From contig JACDQD010000003.1 in the NCBI GenBank assembly GCA_019843655.1, positions 29,190,224-29,254,223 of the forward strand: a DNA stretch of 64,000 nucleotides, read 5' to 3'. How positions within the stretch are numbered: the first letter of the stretch is position 1; each line of letters starts with the position of its first letter. This stretch comes from Lethocerus indicus (taxonomy: Eukaryota > Arthropoda > Insecta > Hemiptera > Belostomatidae). Below are positions 1 through 11,380 of the stretch, one piece after another. The notes beneath the pieces were generated by a model. It was not told the DNA's origin. It did not search any database and saw only the letters and a list, made by a program, of their open reading frames with translations. The translations under genes and the position numbers were made by a program.

Positions 1-3000
1 TTATGCGCTTTATTATTAATTTTAGTATCTAATAATTCCGTTATCCTGCAATAATACTATAGCATCTAACCTCGGCATAAATACAGAATAATTTAGGTTG
101 GGACAAATTTAAATTTGTTTCTTCTAGTACTCCTTAATTTCAAACTAATATTCAGTTAATCGCGTTCAGTGAGTTCGTGAGTCCAATCGTATGTTTCCTC
201 GCGATGTATTTAAATAAACGGGGTAAGGACTTAGGCATGTGGGTCCTCGTACCAGTTGGTGGAATTGCTATCGCTTCGAACTTTATACGGAGAACCGACC
301 GTCGGGCCGGCGGTCTAAAATAAGGCGTTAGTATTCATGAGACGCGTCCAAACATTTCCAACGTTTCAATGCGAAAGCAACAGCCACCGAAATGAGATAC
401 GCAATCGAATATTGTCATCGGCGGATTAACAGCGAAAAATATCCTCCCCCGCCAGTCCAAACAGCGCTCGATGCGCGACACGTAATTGGGAACCCGGGTT
501 TTTGAAATTATGAACCGCCATTGAGGACGAGCCGTGCATCCTCCGGCCGGTGTTTATTCTGTTGATTGACCCATTTCCATTATTGTGCCCGCAGCCGGAG
601 AATTCAGTAATGAATTGGACGCCGCTCGGCCCGTATCGAGTGCTCTCCTAAACCTGAAAATCCGCCCTACAACCGTCACAAATGTGTTTAACAAACTCGG
701 AAACGTCTTTTATAATTAACAACCCACCCAACAGTGTAACTCTGTTTTGATAGGCCTCGTAAGCCAACAATATATCTAACTGATAAACTCTGAGGAATAT
801 ATAATTATATATATTATTCGAAAGGTGCCGCGATAACGAGTTGACATCGAACTACAATAAGAATTTAGTAATCCCAACACTGTCTAAAAATTGAACCCAA
901 CATTATTTCCTGAAATATTTACAGATTAAATATATATTTGTACTCACTTCGTGTAGTCATTATGTAGGCATTCGCAGAGTGCGTTATAGTGGAGTTCACC
1001 TGTCTATTCTAGTCTCTGTGGCTGCCTTTCTATCGGCCGTTATGCCGTTTATCCATCCACCAAAGTGGTGGTTCCTGCGGGGTCTAATGACTCGGCCGGG
1101 GTGGAAACGCCGAGACGCGTGTTGTGGGCTCTTATGCGTGCGTTATCGATTGAGAAGGCCGTTGGTGCGGCCGCCTTACTCCCCCAGGGCTGATAGATGG
1201 TACACCACCCCTGTCCGAGTTTTTGTCCGCCCCCCCCCCGCGCTCCCCAACCGCCCTCAAGTATTACATACCCCTCTCGCTCTTACCCCTTGCTCCGGCC
1301 CCTCGAGTGTGTAATATTGGTTATCGCAGTACCGGCCCCCGTCGCCCCTACACCTGATCTCCGAGACCCGATTAAAGGGACATTTCTCCGCCTGCCTCGG
1401 CCTTCAGTCCGTCGATAATGTTTATATAAAAGACTATCCATGCAAATGTCTCTCAATTCAATGTGTTTTACAGACGCTCTGTGGTGTTATCATACCTTCT
1501 TACTTATTTCTTCGGTAACAGAGTGCCTTGAGCGATCCCTTTCGCGATTTCGGAACATTCCGAGTTCGATGCGTTATCCGATTATTGAGTGTTTAATTTT
1601 GAATAAAATTGCGTGGGCGGAGTTATATTTTGGATTAATATTTATATCTATAATCTGCTGTATTTTATCTTTTCCGTAATTTTGGATTCTTGCGAGGAAT
1701 ACAAAATGGATTAATTAGGACGACACAGTCAATTACTCCTGATCCCATGCCTACAAGTTCTTGTAGTCGTATCAGTAGAATTACATTGTACACTCGTGTG
1801 TACAAATCGATACTGACTAATAATTATTCGATTCTGAACCGAAATCCGTCAGTTTACCAATACTTTCTCCGTAAAGTCAAATTACTGTCTTAAAATGTTG
1901 TAAAAATGGACAGGGATGTTTTTCCCTTCAGCCAGATTCTTAGTGTGTGTGGAAACGCGCCCCTATACTGGTGGGGGGGTGATATATCGCCTGTTATCGC
2001 GGGGACCTTCACACTTGTTCCTGATCTCTGGGCTCGGCGCTGAGACCACCGAAATGTTGTTACAACAACCGGAACCCCATTAAAAGGGATTTTAGTTCTT
2101 TTTCCACCCCCAAACCCCCACCAACATGTTAGAAGGGAGCCGACTCGGCAGGATGTTTACCGACGGTTCGACGTGGCCCCCACGTGTCACTTTCGGGATT
2201 AACACATAACTCAGTTGTTTCTTTTTTAAGGTCTTCTCGGATGTAACATCACTTAGTCTAAGTAGCCAAAGTAGAGGGCCGACGACTGGGGGGGACTCAT
2301 CATCGACCATGAATATAAATAATCTGTATGAGAACCTGCAGAAAAAAAGGAAGGGTCGGCTGGATTTTCGAAAGAACCAGGTTTATCATTTATTGCCCGT
2401 ATAATTAATTATACGGTATTAATACATTCAAAGGACCTGTGCGATTAGTGTATCAGATTTTCGAAGACATAGCCAAATTCATAGGACAGGAATAATAAAT
2501 GTATTAGATTTACGATGAAAACTAAATTTTCCTGCCACACTGTTGTTCCGAATGGGACGTGTATCAGGCAGTAATGGTGCGTGCTCGATGGCCGGAGACC
2601 GAAGGGCAGTTAGGAATATTAAATGGGAGAAATCGTCGCCTTTGAGGGGCTGTAGGGAGGCGGGCCCTATGAGTTCATGAATAATTTGTGCCCGCTGAGG
2701 GTAGTTGTTGGGTTAGCTCGTACGTTGTCTCCCCTGCTTCCTGTCGCAAGTCCCACCGAGGGACCCACCTTTTGTCGGTTCGATTCAATCGGTCGTCGCG
2801 ACAATGCTCCCGGCTGCATCTGTCTTCTTGTCCGGGCACGTGCCCACGGCTCTATTTCCACCCTTTACTTAGGCTACGAAGTAAACAAGAAAAAAAATTG
2901 GGTCGCATATAACATCCGGTTCCTCCCCATCCCCCCATCATGACAGGAAGTGGCGCTTTACAACGATTCCTGCCTTCGCTAACAACGGTCCGAGTTCAAA

Positions 3001-4600
3001 CGGTAACAATCGCATTATAGAAAAGTATCGTTTTACTTGTTAAAATTTAGAATCTACTGCTGGTGTAAGTGGACATATACCTCCTAAGGCACTATAAAAA
3101 TGTTTGATTTCTACATTCAATTTAATACGCACAATATTAATATTTTGAATTGTTATTTTAACAAATAATAAATTCCCCCACCCGAAATTATTCATTATTC
3201 GGAAGTTTGAATTTATTGGAATCATTCAGAGAAGAAACAAGAATTAAAATGTAGTAATAAGGTTTTCATTTTCAGCTAATATAGAAATAAAAATATCCCC
3301 GGCAGTCGCCGGTTTGTAGACCCCTGACACTATAGTTTAATCAGCTTTAATTAGACGCTTATTATAATTATTCTAATATTTCCGGTATATTTATCTATCG
3401 AGTAAATGAGTTTCTATTAAAAATTGTACCGCAATTATAAGTACGGATGAATCGTTGAAATAGGTGTGTGAGTGATGGAGCCATTCAAGCATAATACTGG
3501 GGCAATAACCGGAAGCGGGTCTAAAAGAAGGATAAGAGGGAAGATAGACATCTCTAAATTACTATTATTTCACCGGTGGAAATAATAAAAGGAGCGTAAA
3601 TGGAAAAAAACAAATGAACTGGGAAGAATGAAAGAAGGTATTGTACAGTGGGCGTCAGCATCTGCTCCAAAACACGTGGCCCCCACCAATAAACGGCGTT
3701 ACTACCGTTTAGAAAAACGTGTATTAACAATTCGTATAATTTCCTACAGTATGGCAAAATTGGATGCAGTCCAAGTAAGAGTTTTTAAATGTCTATGATC
3801 ATGATTGATATCCTAAATTCAGGATTGGTCGCCTGTAATTTTTTTTATAAATACTACTACAGAAATATATATCCAGCGTTCTTCACCTTCCATAGCTGGG
3901 TCAATCTGAAAATAAAAGTAACTAATCGGAATTTTAAATAAAAAATAACCCATACGACTGTAATACGACTGTTTACCATTGCAAATATCCTAGTTGAAAG
4001 AACACGCGCAAGAATCCGTTTGGGAATTTCGCAAAATTATTTCCTCCCTGTTGCGAAATTTTAAACTTGTCACTAATGTGTTCCAGAGTAAGAGGAAAAA
4101 ATATTTTTCTGATAAGATTTTCTCCTTTGAAGTTACTTATTGTGCAAATATTCTTGGGTTTAGTTAGGCGTTCAATATTGCTGAATCTATTCCTAACCAA
4201 TTGTAATAAAATGGCCAGAATAGTGGAGTATATAACCAATTTCAACTGCTTTACAGACAGGGACTATTTTATGGATGTAAATGTTAGTTATGACATCAGC
4301 TGGCCTACTGAAGTCGTATAGCATTGAAAACTAAACCGGTTTGACGGTGGCCCCACCAAATGAGGAGGGAAGCGGAATATCGTAATTAATATTCCCAAAT
4401 TCTCTCGGCCTCCCGTTAGAGTTTCAAATTGAAAGAAAACAGAAACGTTAATTAAGGTTGACACTCGGGGGCCCCACGTCTCAACGAGGACATTCAACTT
4501 CATAATTACTCTTGATGGTTTTTTTCAATGTACTCTGAAGACGGGTCCCTCAGGATAAGGGTAATTTCATTTCATAGAACTAAGAGTCAGGGAGGAGGAG
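1..4600. other. Non-coding stretch, nothing recognised
   Basis: AT-rich DNA with GC-richer patches near 1040-1420, 1925-2320 and 2590-2950, including a run of ten C at 1230-1239. The longest open frame is 111 codons (979-1314, plus strand). It lies in a C-rich patch, is low in complexity and resembles no family I know. A 3' splice-like string (TTTTCATTTTCAG) ends near 3274 on the plus strand, but no open exon with a donor follows it. I see no RNA gene and no repeat structure here. Confidence 0.6.
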
Positions 4601-5058
4601 GTCGACGGCGTTGGGACCTGGCCCTCTCTCTCACTCTCTATTAAGAGGCGTCTTCCTCTCGGCGAATGGCCGGTCTCCATGGAGACCGTCGCGAGAGCCC
4701 TCATTTGATTGAGGCACTTGGCTCACGGACGGGAAAATAAAAATCTCCGCCTGTAAGAAAGGGAAGTCCGGGGGAGGAAGAGCTCGGCGGAGAAGAGAGG
4801 AAGACAATGGTAAACATGACTATCTGGCTGTACGTGATAGTCTGGGAGATGCGGCCTTTACAATGGTAATATAGGTCTGTGTAAATGGAAGAGAAGGGCC
4901 CCCGGCTATAGCCGTGGTGATGGGGGGCTCGCTCTTAAAGTATGCCCTATCTGGGCGGCCCCGATTTAATGCCGCAATTCACACTCCTTTTTCCCCGCGC
5001 CTCGGAAGGGGCTGCGACACCGTACATTTCACGGTTTCCTCCCTCCCCTTCACCACCA
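4600..5058. other. Purine/pyrimidine-rich spacer with a long palindrome
   Basis: This stretch holds CT-rich and GA-rich patches (about 4620-4640 and 4760-4805) and the palindrome listed separately. I see no exon-like open frame with splice sites. Confidence 0.5.
4671..4688. repeat. 18-bp perfect palindrome
   Basis: CGGTCTCCATGGAGACCG is its own reverse complement over all 18 bases, centred on CCATGG. By base chance about 0.24 such palindromes are expected in 64 kb, so it is mildly unusual. It could bind a dimeric protein or form a small cruciform. No function can be assigned. Confidence 0.6.
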
Positions 5059-5096
5059 CAGACGGCTACGGTTTCGCCTTATGAAAACGCCGTCTG
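5059..5096. repeat. 38-nt hairpin element, copy 1
   Basis: The outer arms CAGACGGC and GCCGTCTG pair over 8 bp. Inside them GTTTC can pair with GAAA(A)C across a short loop. A second 38-nt hairpin at 53884-53921 shares the first five bases and the last thirteen (AAAACGCCGTCTG), and its inner stem is built differently. It may be a small dispersed element or chance. No flanking target duplication is visible. Confidence 0.4.
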
Positions 5097-5952
5097 TTGT
5101 TATTGATGCCGCTAATACCGGTTATATATATACCTTCTTGGGAAACTTATTATCCCGCCTTGGAGTACACTCCTCGGGGACTCAAGGGAAACCTCATCGG
5201 GAAAATCTCTCTCAACTATTTCCCACAAACGAAGCAAACTAATCCAAACTCTAAAAAAAAATCTTGTTGAGAGAGGTCTTGTCCTAAGCGAAGGGACCCT
5301 GTATTTAGGCATCACTCTGTAAAACCGAGTTAAATATGTAAAGTTCGAAACTGCACGAAATTGCCTTATACTTCAAGAGATAAATTAACAAAGGACTAAA
5401 GTATGTTCTACCTTTGCTGAGAATATGCCTAAAAGGATGGTAATATAATTACCCGAATTCCGGTAATACATGCGGTAGAAATTTAGTTTGAAGCGTTCTC
5501 CCAATTAAGAAAAACTGGATCCTTGTCCCGAGTGGTTTTTCAATGTTTGTATTTCTTTCTTAAACAACTGCGGCGATTCGTACAAATTGTAATTCCGTAT
5601 AGATGAAATACGGACGCCGTTTCCGAATATAAATAAGTCGATTGAAATTGAATCCTTGATTGAAAGCGGAAAAAACGAAGGCTCGTTGAAATTTCATTTA
5701 GCCCTGAAATATTCAGTTATTCAATTTTGTTACAAAAATCAGAAAACCCCGGGAATATGGGTATTTTATTATCAATTGTATTTGCACTTTTAATATCTAT
5801 AGGAAATGTGGGACGGGAAATTGCATTTTGGATATTGGAAAATGTTTTCGAGGCGATTTCCATCGTTCAATTATAATTGTAGAAAATTTAATCCCACCGA
5901 AAGAAGAAAAAACAACGACTCCCAAAATTAGCAATTATTAAATGCGTGTTCC

Positions 5953-6193
5953 ATTAATTAATTAAAAGCAATTAATTTTTTTTTTAGGTATTTTTAGGAG
6001 TTTTATCTCTAAGGCATGGCGGAGTGTTATTATTGGTGTTGAAATAATTTAATGAACAATTAGCCAAACATAACAAGCGTCCTCATTAAGCGAAAATGGA
6101 AATATATTTATCGTTGTCCCATCGCGCTCTCCCGATTCACCGTCACAGGGGCCCACCTGTCTTTCGAATCAATTTTATTAATTAATTTATTAA
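5953..6193. promoter_or_regulatory. Possible homeodomain-site cluster
   Basis: Two runs, 5953-5977 (ATTAATTAATTAAAAG then CAATTAATT) and 6172-6193 (ATTTTATTAATTAATTT then ATTAAT), give many overlapping TAAT/ATTA cores within about 240 bp. Homeodomain proteins bind such cores, and clusters occur in developmental enhancers. AT-rich low-complexity DNA produces the same pattern, so this is only suggestive. Confidence 0.2.
5976..5993 (+). other. Ratchet-like (recursive) splice site, moderate
   Basis: T10-AG (5976-5987) is followed directly by GTATTT (5988-5993), so a strong plus-strand 3' splice site abuts a moderate 5' splice site. An ATTAAT string upstream could act as branch point. This zero-length-exon layout matches recursive splice sites of long insect introns. 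The donor half is weak and no good second donor follows closely, so this is one of the weaker candidates. Confidence 0.3.
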
Positions 6194-6349
6194 TCTAGCC
6201 CACGGGAAAACTTCATTAGTCGGCCCCAATGCTGTGAAAAAGATTTAGGCCGCCAACCATACTAATAAAATCTCAAAGGTTAAAAAGAATACAAATCTGG
6301 TAGTAGTATAGGATCGGAATGCGTAAATATCTCACTGTACAGTACAAAA

Positions 6350-7500
6350 TTACTAGGGCGGGTTTAAACCTGACAGAAAGACTTGTGATATTCCAACAAT
6401 CGCTCTAGCTGAATCGAGATCCGAAAGGTCGGTCGGATTCGGGCCGTTACAAATGGCCGGAACGGCTTCCGATGTCCGAAGGAAGAAATATCGTGTCCTA
6501 TCTGCGAAAAGCTCGGGGGGTCTAATTATGACGAGGAGGAAAAAAATCGAAAAAAAAGACCGGTCGAGCGGGGGGGGGGGGGGGGGGGAGGAGGTTTGAA
6601 ATATGCGACGGGGGCCGCATTTACCGGCCGGGTCTGAGCCCCCCCCCCACCGTTGATGCGATAAAATGTAAAGCGAACTCGATTTGCATTCGATCTGCAT
6701 GCTAATTGGGGATGAGACTGGTGGTCGTGGCGCGGGGGTGCAGATAGTGGCGCGGACCCGATAGTTGGAGGCCTGATCTGATGCCCAGTCGGGACGCCAA
6801 AAAAAACAACAACGTATAGAAAGAGAGAATAACAGAAAATATCTTCGGTGCGTTAGGCGGTCGGAGATAATGGGGGCGTCGGCCGCGCTCCACAGTTTTT
6901 CACACCGCTCCTAAATCATTGGGCTAACGCGGCGTCGATTGCCGCCGCCCCCACAACCGCCCCCACGGCCGCCCCCCGCACGGCCCTCTAAGCCGTCTAA
7001 TCCCCGCGGCCCTAAGCCCCAGGGCCAGATAACGTCCGTGACGCCGGCCCGTCCTACTGCTACCGCCAGGATTTTTGCCACAATTTTTTCTTCCCCCTTT
7101 TTTCCCCTGGCTTCATCCTTATTTTTAGTTCGACCTAATGCGCAAATAATTGAAACATGGCGAATATTACCGTAATCAACTCAATTAAAACAATTAATAT
7201 TTAAATAATGTTCCTTATGTTAAGATGTTTGTTTGGGGCCTGCGAGCGTTCCGGTCCAAATTTTTAAGCGATGGCAGCCTTAATATACATTACATTGGAA
7301 TAATATATATTAATGATAATTATACCGTGGAGGGGAAATATTTTTATATGTTTGAAATTGATGAAGAACATTTAAAAACCTAGTTTTTCACTGGGTTCTG
7401 ATGATTTGATTGACATTATAATGTAAGACACCGCATATTTCACATCACGCCTCTCTTCATTAGATGTAAATTTTTCATCTTTATCTTTTGAAAATCGTGA
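6350..7500. other. Non-coding stretch with G/C homopolymers and C-rich patch
   Basis: This holds the G19 tract (6570-6588), a C10 tract (6639-6648) and a CCG/CCCC-rich patch at about 6938-7030. The patch gives a proline-rich frame (6939-7175), which is a composition artefact. A 115-codon minus-strand frame (6353-6700) runs through the homopolymers and is also rejected as coding. Confidence 0.55.
6570..6648. repeat. G19 tract followed by C10 tract
   Basis: Nineteen consecutive G (6570-6588) and ten consecutive C (6639-6648) lie 50 bases apart. They could fold back on each other as a G:C stem, and the G tract could form a G-quadruplex. Such tracts also cause sequencing and assembly errors, so the exact lengths may be unreliable. 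Confidence 0.7.
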
Positions 7501-7510
7501 CTAAAACAAG

Positions 7511-7536
7511 CTTTGTTTATTTCTTTTCAGGTAAAA
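7511..7536 (+). other. Ratchet-like (recursive) splice site
   Basis: CTTTGTTTATTTCTTTTCAG (7511-7530) is a near-ideal 3' splice site and is followed at once by GTAAAA (7531-7536), an acceptable 5' splice site. GACTAAA lies upstream, with the likely branch A near 7504, about 26 bases from the AG. A second donor, AAG|GTAAAT, sits at 7624, so the site could define a 93-nt recursive-splicing exon or an ordinary small exon. Confidence 0.4.
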
Positions 7537-7623
7537 ACAAATTGGATTTCTGTCGCATTACTACTGACAATGTGGTGCCTAAGAGTTATCTGGGACTACT
7601 GTTACTGTTACTATTATTCGAAG
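7531..7623 (+). CDS. Candidate 93-nt cassette exon (unrecognised)
   Basis: The interval is bounded by a strong acceptor (TTCTTTTCAG at 7521-7530) and a donor (AAG|GTAAAT at 7624). Its length is a multiple of three and two of the three frames are open. One frame begins VKTNWISVALLLTMW; the other contains a run of seven leucines and ends FE. Neither matches a domain I know. The interval starts with GTAAAA, so it may be a non-coding recursive-splicing exon that is normally skipped. No other candidate exon nearby joins it into a gene. Confidence 0.18.
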
Positions 7624-7699
7624 GTAAATGTTGTCCAAATTTTTCCGCCACCGATATCTTCGTTTTACTGTTGAAGTATTCTGTCCTAATCGATCTTCC

Positions 7700-8200
7700 C
7701 ATCCTTCTTTGAGAGTGATACCAAGGAGTTTGGAAGTCAAATTTAAATTCAACTCGTCTTGTACAAGTTACAACTCTCGTTAGCTGGTTAAGGGGCAACA
7801 AATCTTACGCAGAAAAATTATTACTGTAATTTTTATTTCATTATTGTACATTAATATTCAATTCAATGCGGTTTCGAGAGTTTAATGAATAACAAATATC
7901 GTATGGCTGGGGTACACTGCAGAGTTTGAATAATTGAAATCTATCTCTTGAAACCGGGTATGGGTTCAGCAATTGTCGAAGCGGTAACCGTGTTCGGTCC
8001 CTCGGGCTAATGGCGGTTGGACGGGAGACAGGGTCCAGGTCAACCTCCTATTCCTGGGCTCCATTTTAATGGCTATATCAGTATAATTGGTGTAGAATCC
8101 GATCTGCGTGTCGAGAGATGCCTGTGTAGATGGCGGGGGGTTGGTGGACGATGGTAGTGTGGGGGTCGTGAGCTATTAGCCTAACTTCCACCCCTCACTC
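7700..8200. other. Non-coding stretch, nothing recognised
   Basis: Plain mixed DNA with a G-rich patch near 8130-8170. I see no exon signals and no repeats. Confidence 0.55.
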
Positions 8201-8223
8201 CCTCTCTCTCTCTCCCTCCCATC

Positions 8224-8268
<45 letters not shown>
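8201..8268. repeat. CT microsatellite (21 perfect units)
   Basis: Perfect (CT)21 spans 8227-8268, preceded by an imperfect CT/CCCT tract from about 8201. The reverse strand reads GA repeats, which in insects can bind GAGA-type factors. The Arg-Glu-repeat minus-strand frame over this region is a repeat artefact. Confidence 0.9.
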
Positions 8269-8269
<1 letters not shown>

Positions 8270-8270
<1 letters not shown>

Positions 8271-10370
8271 GGCTCGGACTCCAATTACAGTCCCTCCTGG
8301 GCTCGCACTGACGCGCGCGCCCACTACCCCTACGCGGCCGCCCCCGCAGACCGTGCGGCGTTCCGGAATTATAGTCGGTATCATTTCTGTGGGACGCCCC
8401 CTGCCCCTACACGAAAACACGACCGCGGATCGTGTTTCGATTTCGAAACGCCGGGACGTGCCCTCTTGAAATTCAACTTTTTTTTTCAACTTCAAATTAA
8501 GCGCCTAAGTACCAATCTGTATCGGATTTCAAGTCGCGGAAGTTTCGTCCTCCCTGTGTAGCTCATAAATTGCGCCGGGAAACCGAAACGTTTTGGGACG
8601 TGATCTATTCCTTCCGGGATTCGCTTTAAATTCCCAGCTTTATCCCTACACTGCCACTTTATAAATCATTACAGTTTCTCACGTATCCATATAATCTCCT
8701 TTTCTTATTGACGTTAATTGGATCCAGAGGCCACACGGAACAGGCTTACGTAAAGTGAATAACACTACAACAACGGAAGTATTATATTAAATGTACACAC
8801 CCCTGTGGCGCACTGAATATCCGCCTTCATAGGGAAAATATAGGACGTGTCTAAGAGTGTGGAAACGATAAAATAATGAGTTGGAATACAAAAACAATTA
8901 TCTACCACTTGACTAACCAGTTCTTTGGAAGAAGAAACAACAGAAGCCAAAATCTGAGCCGATAATTTGAGTGCGGGATGCGAAAACAAGTCACTACTAA
9001 TGTCGAGGGAGCTCCCAACTGTGAAACAGGCGGCAGTAAAATAAAAGTTTTCTTCCTTTTTCTCGGTCTTATCGCAGTGTCGAGGGGGCAGTTTCATTAA
9101 ACGACCGAAATCAAATCTGAATTGACAGAAAAGTTACTGGCTCGAGTTTGTGAAATTCGAATGGCGAGAAACTCCGCAGTCTTCACAACGGAAAGCGTTC
9201 CTCCTCGGGCGGGAATGAAAGACGCGAGTTCGGACCGCCCGGATTCGGGTCACGTCCGCGTAAAACGATTTTAAGGAGGTTCGGTTAAACGGAGCGAGAG
9301 AACTCGCTCGGGCCGGAGGGATTCAATATTCATAAACCAGATTGCACCCCCGCCCCAACCACCCCAACGCAAGTCCCCGAAGCCGGCGACGAACGTCAGA
9401 AACCACCCCCCGGGGGGCTTCCACATTTCTTAAAGTACCCCAAGTCCAATTACACCGAGTGGGGAACAACCCGAAAAATCATTTCCCAAATGAAACGGGC
9501 GAACCCTGAAGAATTGGTACGAAATATATTACCATTTTTTCTTTAATTATTTACTCCACGTTCCTTGAGTAATGAGAAAACTACATATTTTCAACAATTG
9601 AAATTCTGCCGGGCGGATTTTTAAAAGAAAATGTTCAACCTCCTAGCTACTTTGCTCGAGTATTGAGTACGGAAAACAGAAATGTATAACACGTTTGGAT
9701 CGCGAAACCGCTCGGCGTAAATATCAAAAGCATTAGCTGAATTTAGCTCGACGCTCACTAAACTCAATTTCTGTGAGCGCTTGAATGTAACCGCGATAGT
9801 CTAACTTTGCAATATTTGCAGACATTTTATAACGTGAATACATACCAAATTTACCGCAGTATTTCTAATAGGGATCGGAAGGTATCTGGCCTGAAATAAG
9901 AAACTTAGACGATTCAGCCAGTGTTCTTTTTCAGAACGCTTGCTCGTCCCGGGATTGCTTTTTTCATTGGCGTGAATTTTACTAGAATAAAAACGTTAAA
10001 CGGATATTGAAACAAAAATCTCTTACGTGAGGCAATTCAGACAAAAAAAGGTATGGGAAATCCAATTAAGTTTGTACTTTATATTTAGTAATACTGTTAC
10101 GAAATGAAAAAATTAAATTCCGAAATGAACTATTATATTATTGATTAGTGATCTTATTGTATTTAAACTTAGATAATTATTTTTAAGGGTGGGCGCGCTC
10201 TGGGAAGTAGAATATCGTTGTTTTACTAGATAATTGAATAGAATACAACTCGCCTTCTATCATTGGAGGCGAAAATGTTCGGTTGGCGAAAATTTCAGCG
10301 GTGGAATTTTCTCGGCGGTTGTCGATCTTGGTTAGCGCTCGTTTCCCGGGCTGAGGGGCGAGAAACGTAA
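8270..10370. other. Non-coding stretch, nothing recognised
   Basis: Mixed DNA with CpG-rich patches near 8280-8470 and 9180-9300. A 110-codon minus-strand frame (8765-9097) has no recognisable domain. A plus-strand acceptor-like string (TTCTTTTTCAG) ends near 9934, but no bounded exon follows. Confidence 0.5.
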
Positions 10371-10390
10371 GGTGCGGAATGATATGATTA

Positions 10391-10492
10391 ATTCAGGGTG
10401 GGGGTGTTGGTGTTGGTGTTGGTGGCCCGGGATCAATGACAGGAGTGAGTGGAGTAGCAGGAGAAGGAGGAGGAGGAGGAGGATGAGGAGGG
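10391..10492. repeat. GGTGTT and GGA simple repeats
   Basis: A short hexamer repeat (GGTGTT, about 10398-10423) is followed by an imperfect GGA/GAA run (10461-10492). The short open frames that cover them, rich in Trp/Cys and Arg, are repeat artefacts. Confidence 0.8.
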
Positions 10493-10542
10493 AGCACCCA
10501 AATCCCGCTTTATTTATTGATGTTCTCCCTCTTGTCTCCCTC

Positions 10543-10565
10543 CTCTCTCTCTCTCTCTCTCTCTC
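10543..10565. repeat. CT microsatellite (23 nt)
   Basis: A short perfect CT run within CT-rich sequence from about 10525. It contributes an Arg-Glu stretch to a 100-codon minus-strand frame, which is therefore not taken as a gene. Confidence 0.85.
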
Positions 10566-10569
10566 GGGC

Positions 10570-11380
10570 AGATGACGACTCAGTGCACAAGGCCGTCGTG
10601 GCGGGGGTGAGTTCGTGAGAGGGAAACGGAGGAAACTCCCGGCCGGAGATTAAAACACAGAAATATATATATATAAGCGGCATCTGCCGAGAAGGCTTTT
10701 TGTCTTCATTATAATCCGGTCTAGACGCCTCCTCGCCGCCCCCAGCGGCCGGCATAAGCCCTAACTCGGTGCGAGCTACAGTACGCGGAATCCGTTTTAT
10801 TAACGCCGTCATTACAACATAACCTTAAGTGGTGCTCATATCCACGAAGTGTTCTCCCGTTACTGTCTCCTCTTATGTAGAGGCTGTTTATAAAATCTGT
10901 TTATAGTTGTACCCGATTATTAGCTCAGTGCAGGAAATAACCGGAATCATCGCTGCTGTAGAGACGGCTAAAATAGATGTAATATCGGTAATAAAATATT
11001 TGTTGTACTACACTATTCTATAACAAAATGCAGAATTATAAATTCTAATTTTTAAAATATATATTTGTACGTTAGTAGGGTACATTTAATTCGTACGAAT
11101 ATTTCTCCATTGTGAAAAGTGCCGTCATTGGATGGTTTCTTTTGTCAAACCATTCAAGTGAGAAACATACACTCAACACTTGTACACATAATTATGTTAT
11201 AATTGATTGTACAAATAAAAAAACCAAAAAAAAACCAATATTTCTCGGCCATACACGCCCGATATATTTATAAAATTTGGGGTGGTCCGAATATAAAGTT
11301 TTTTTTTATGTTTAATCGCTTCGGATACAACGCCAAGTCCGGCTTATAAAATATCCGGACAGGAACAGTCGACAGCTCGG
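10570..11380. other. Non-coding stretch, nothing recognised
   Basis: Mixed, then AT-rich DNA with short A and T runs near 11215-11310. I see no exon-like frame and no RNA gene. Confidence 0.55.

Larger units (their letters stand above)
5100..6350. other. AT-rich non-coding stretch with ATTA clusters
   Basis: No exon-like frame is present. Two dense groups of TAATTA/ATTA cores lie at 5953-5977 and 6172-6193, a pattern typical of homeodomain target DNA but also common by chance in AT-rich sequence. The ratchet-like splice site at 5987/5988 lies between them. Confidence 0.5.

Noticed and set aside
2776..2790. GGTTCGATTC string like a tRNA B-box
   Set aside because: No T-stem pairing, no A-box at the right distance and no acceptor stem.
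6939..7175. Proline-rich 78-codon frame
   Set aside because: It is produced by a C-rich low-complexity patch, with no domain and no splice framing.
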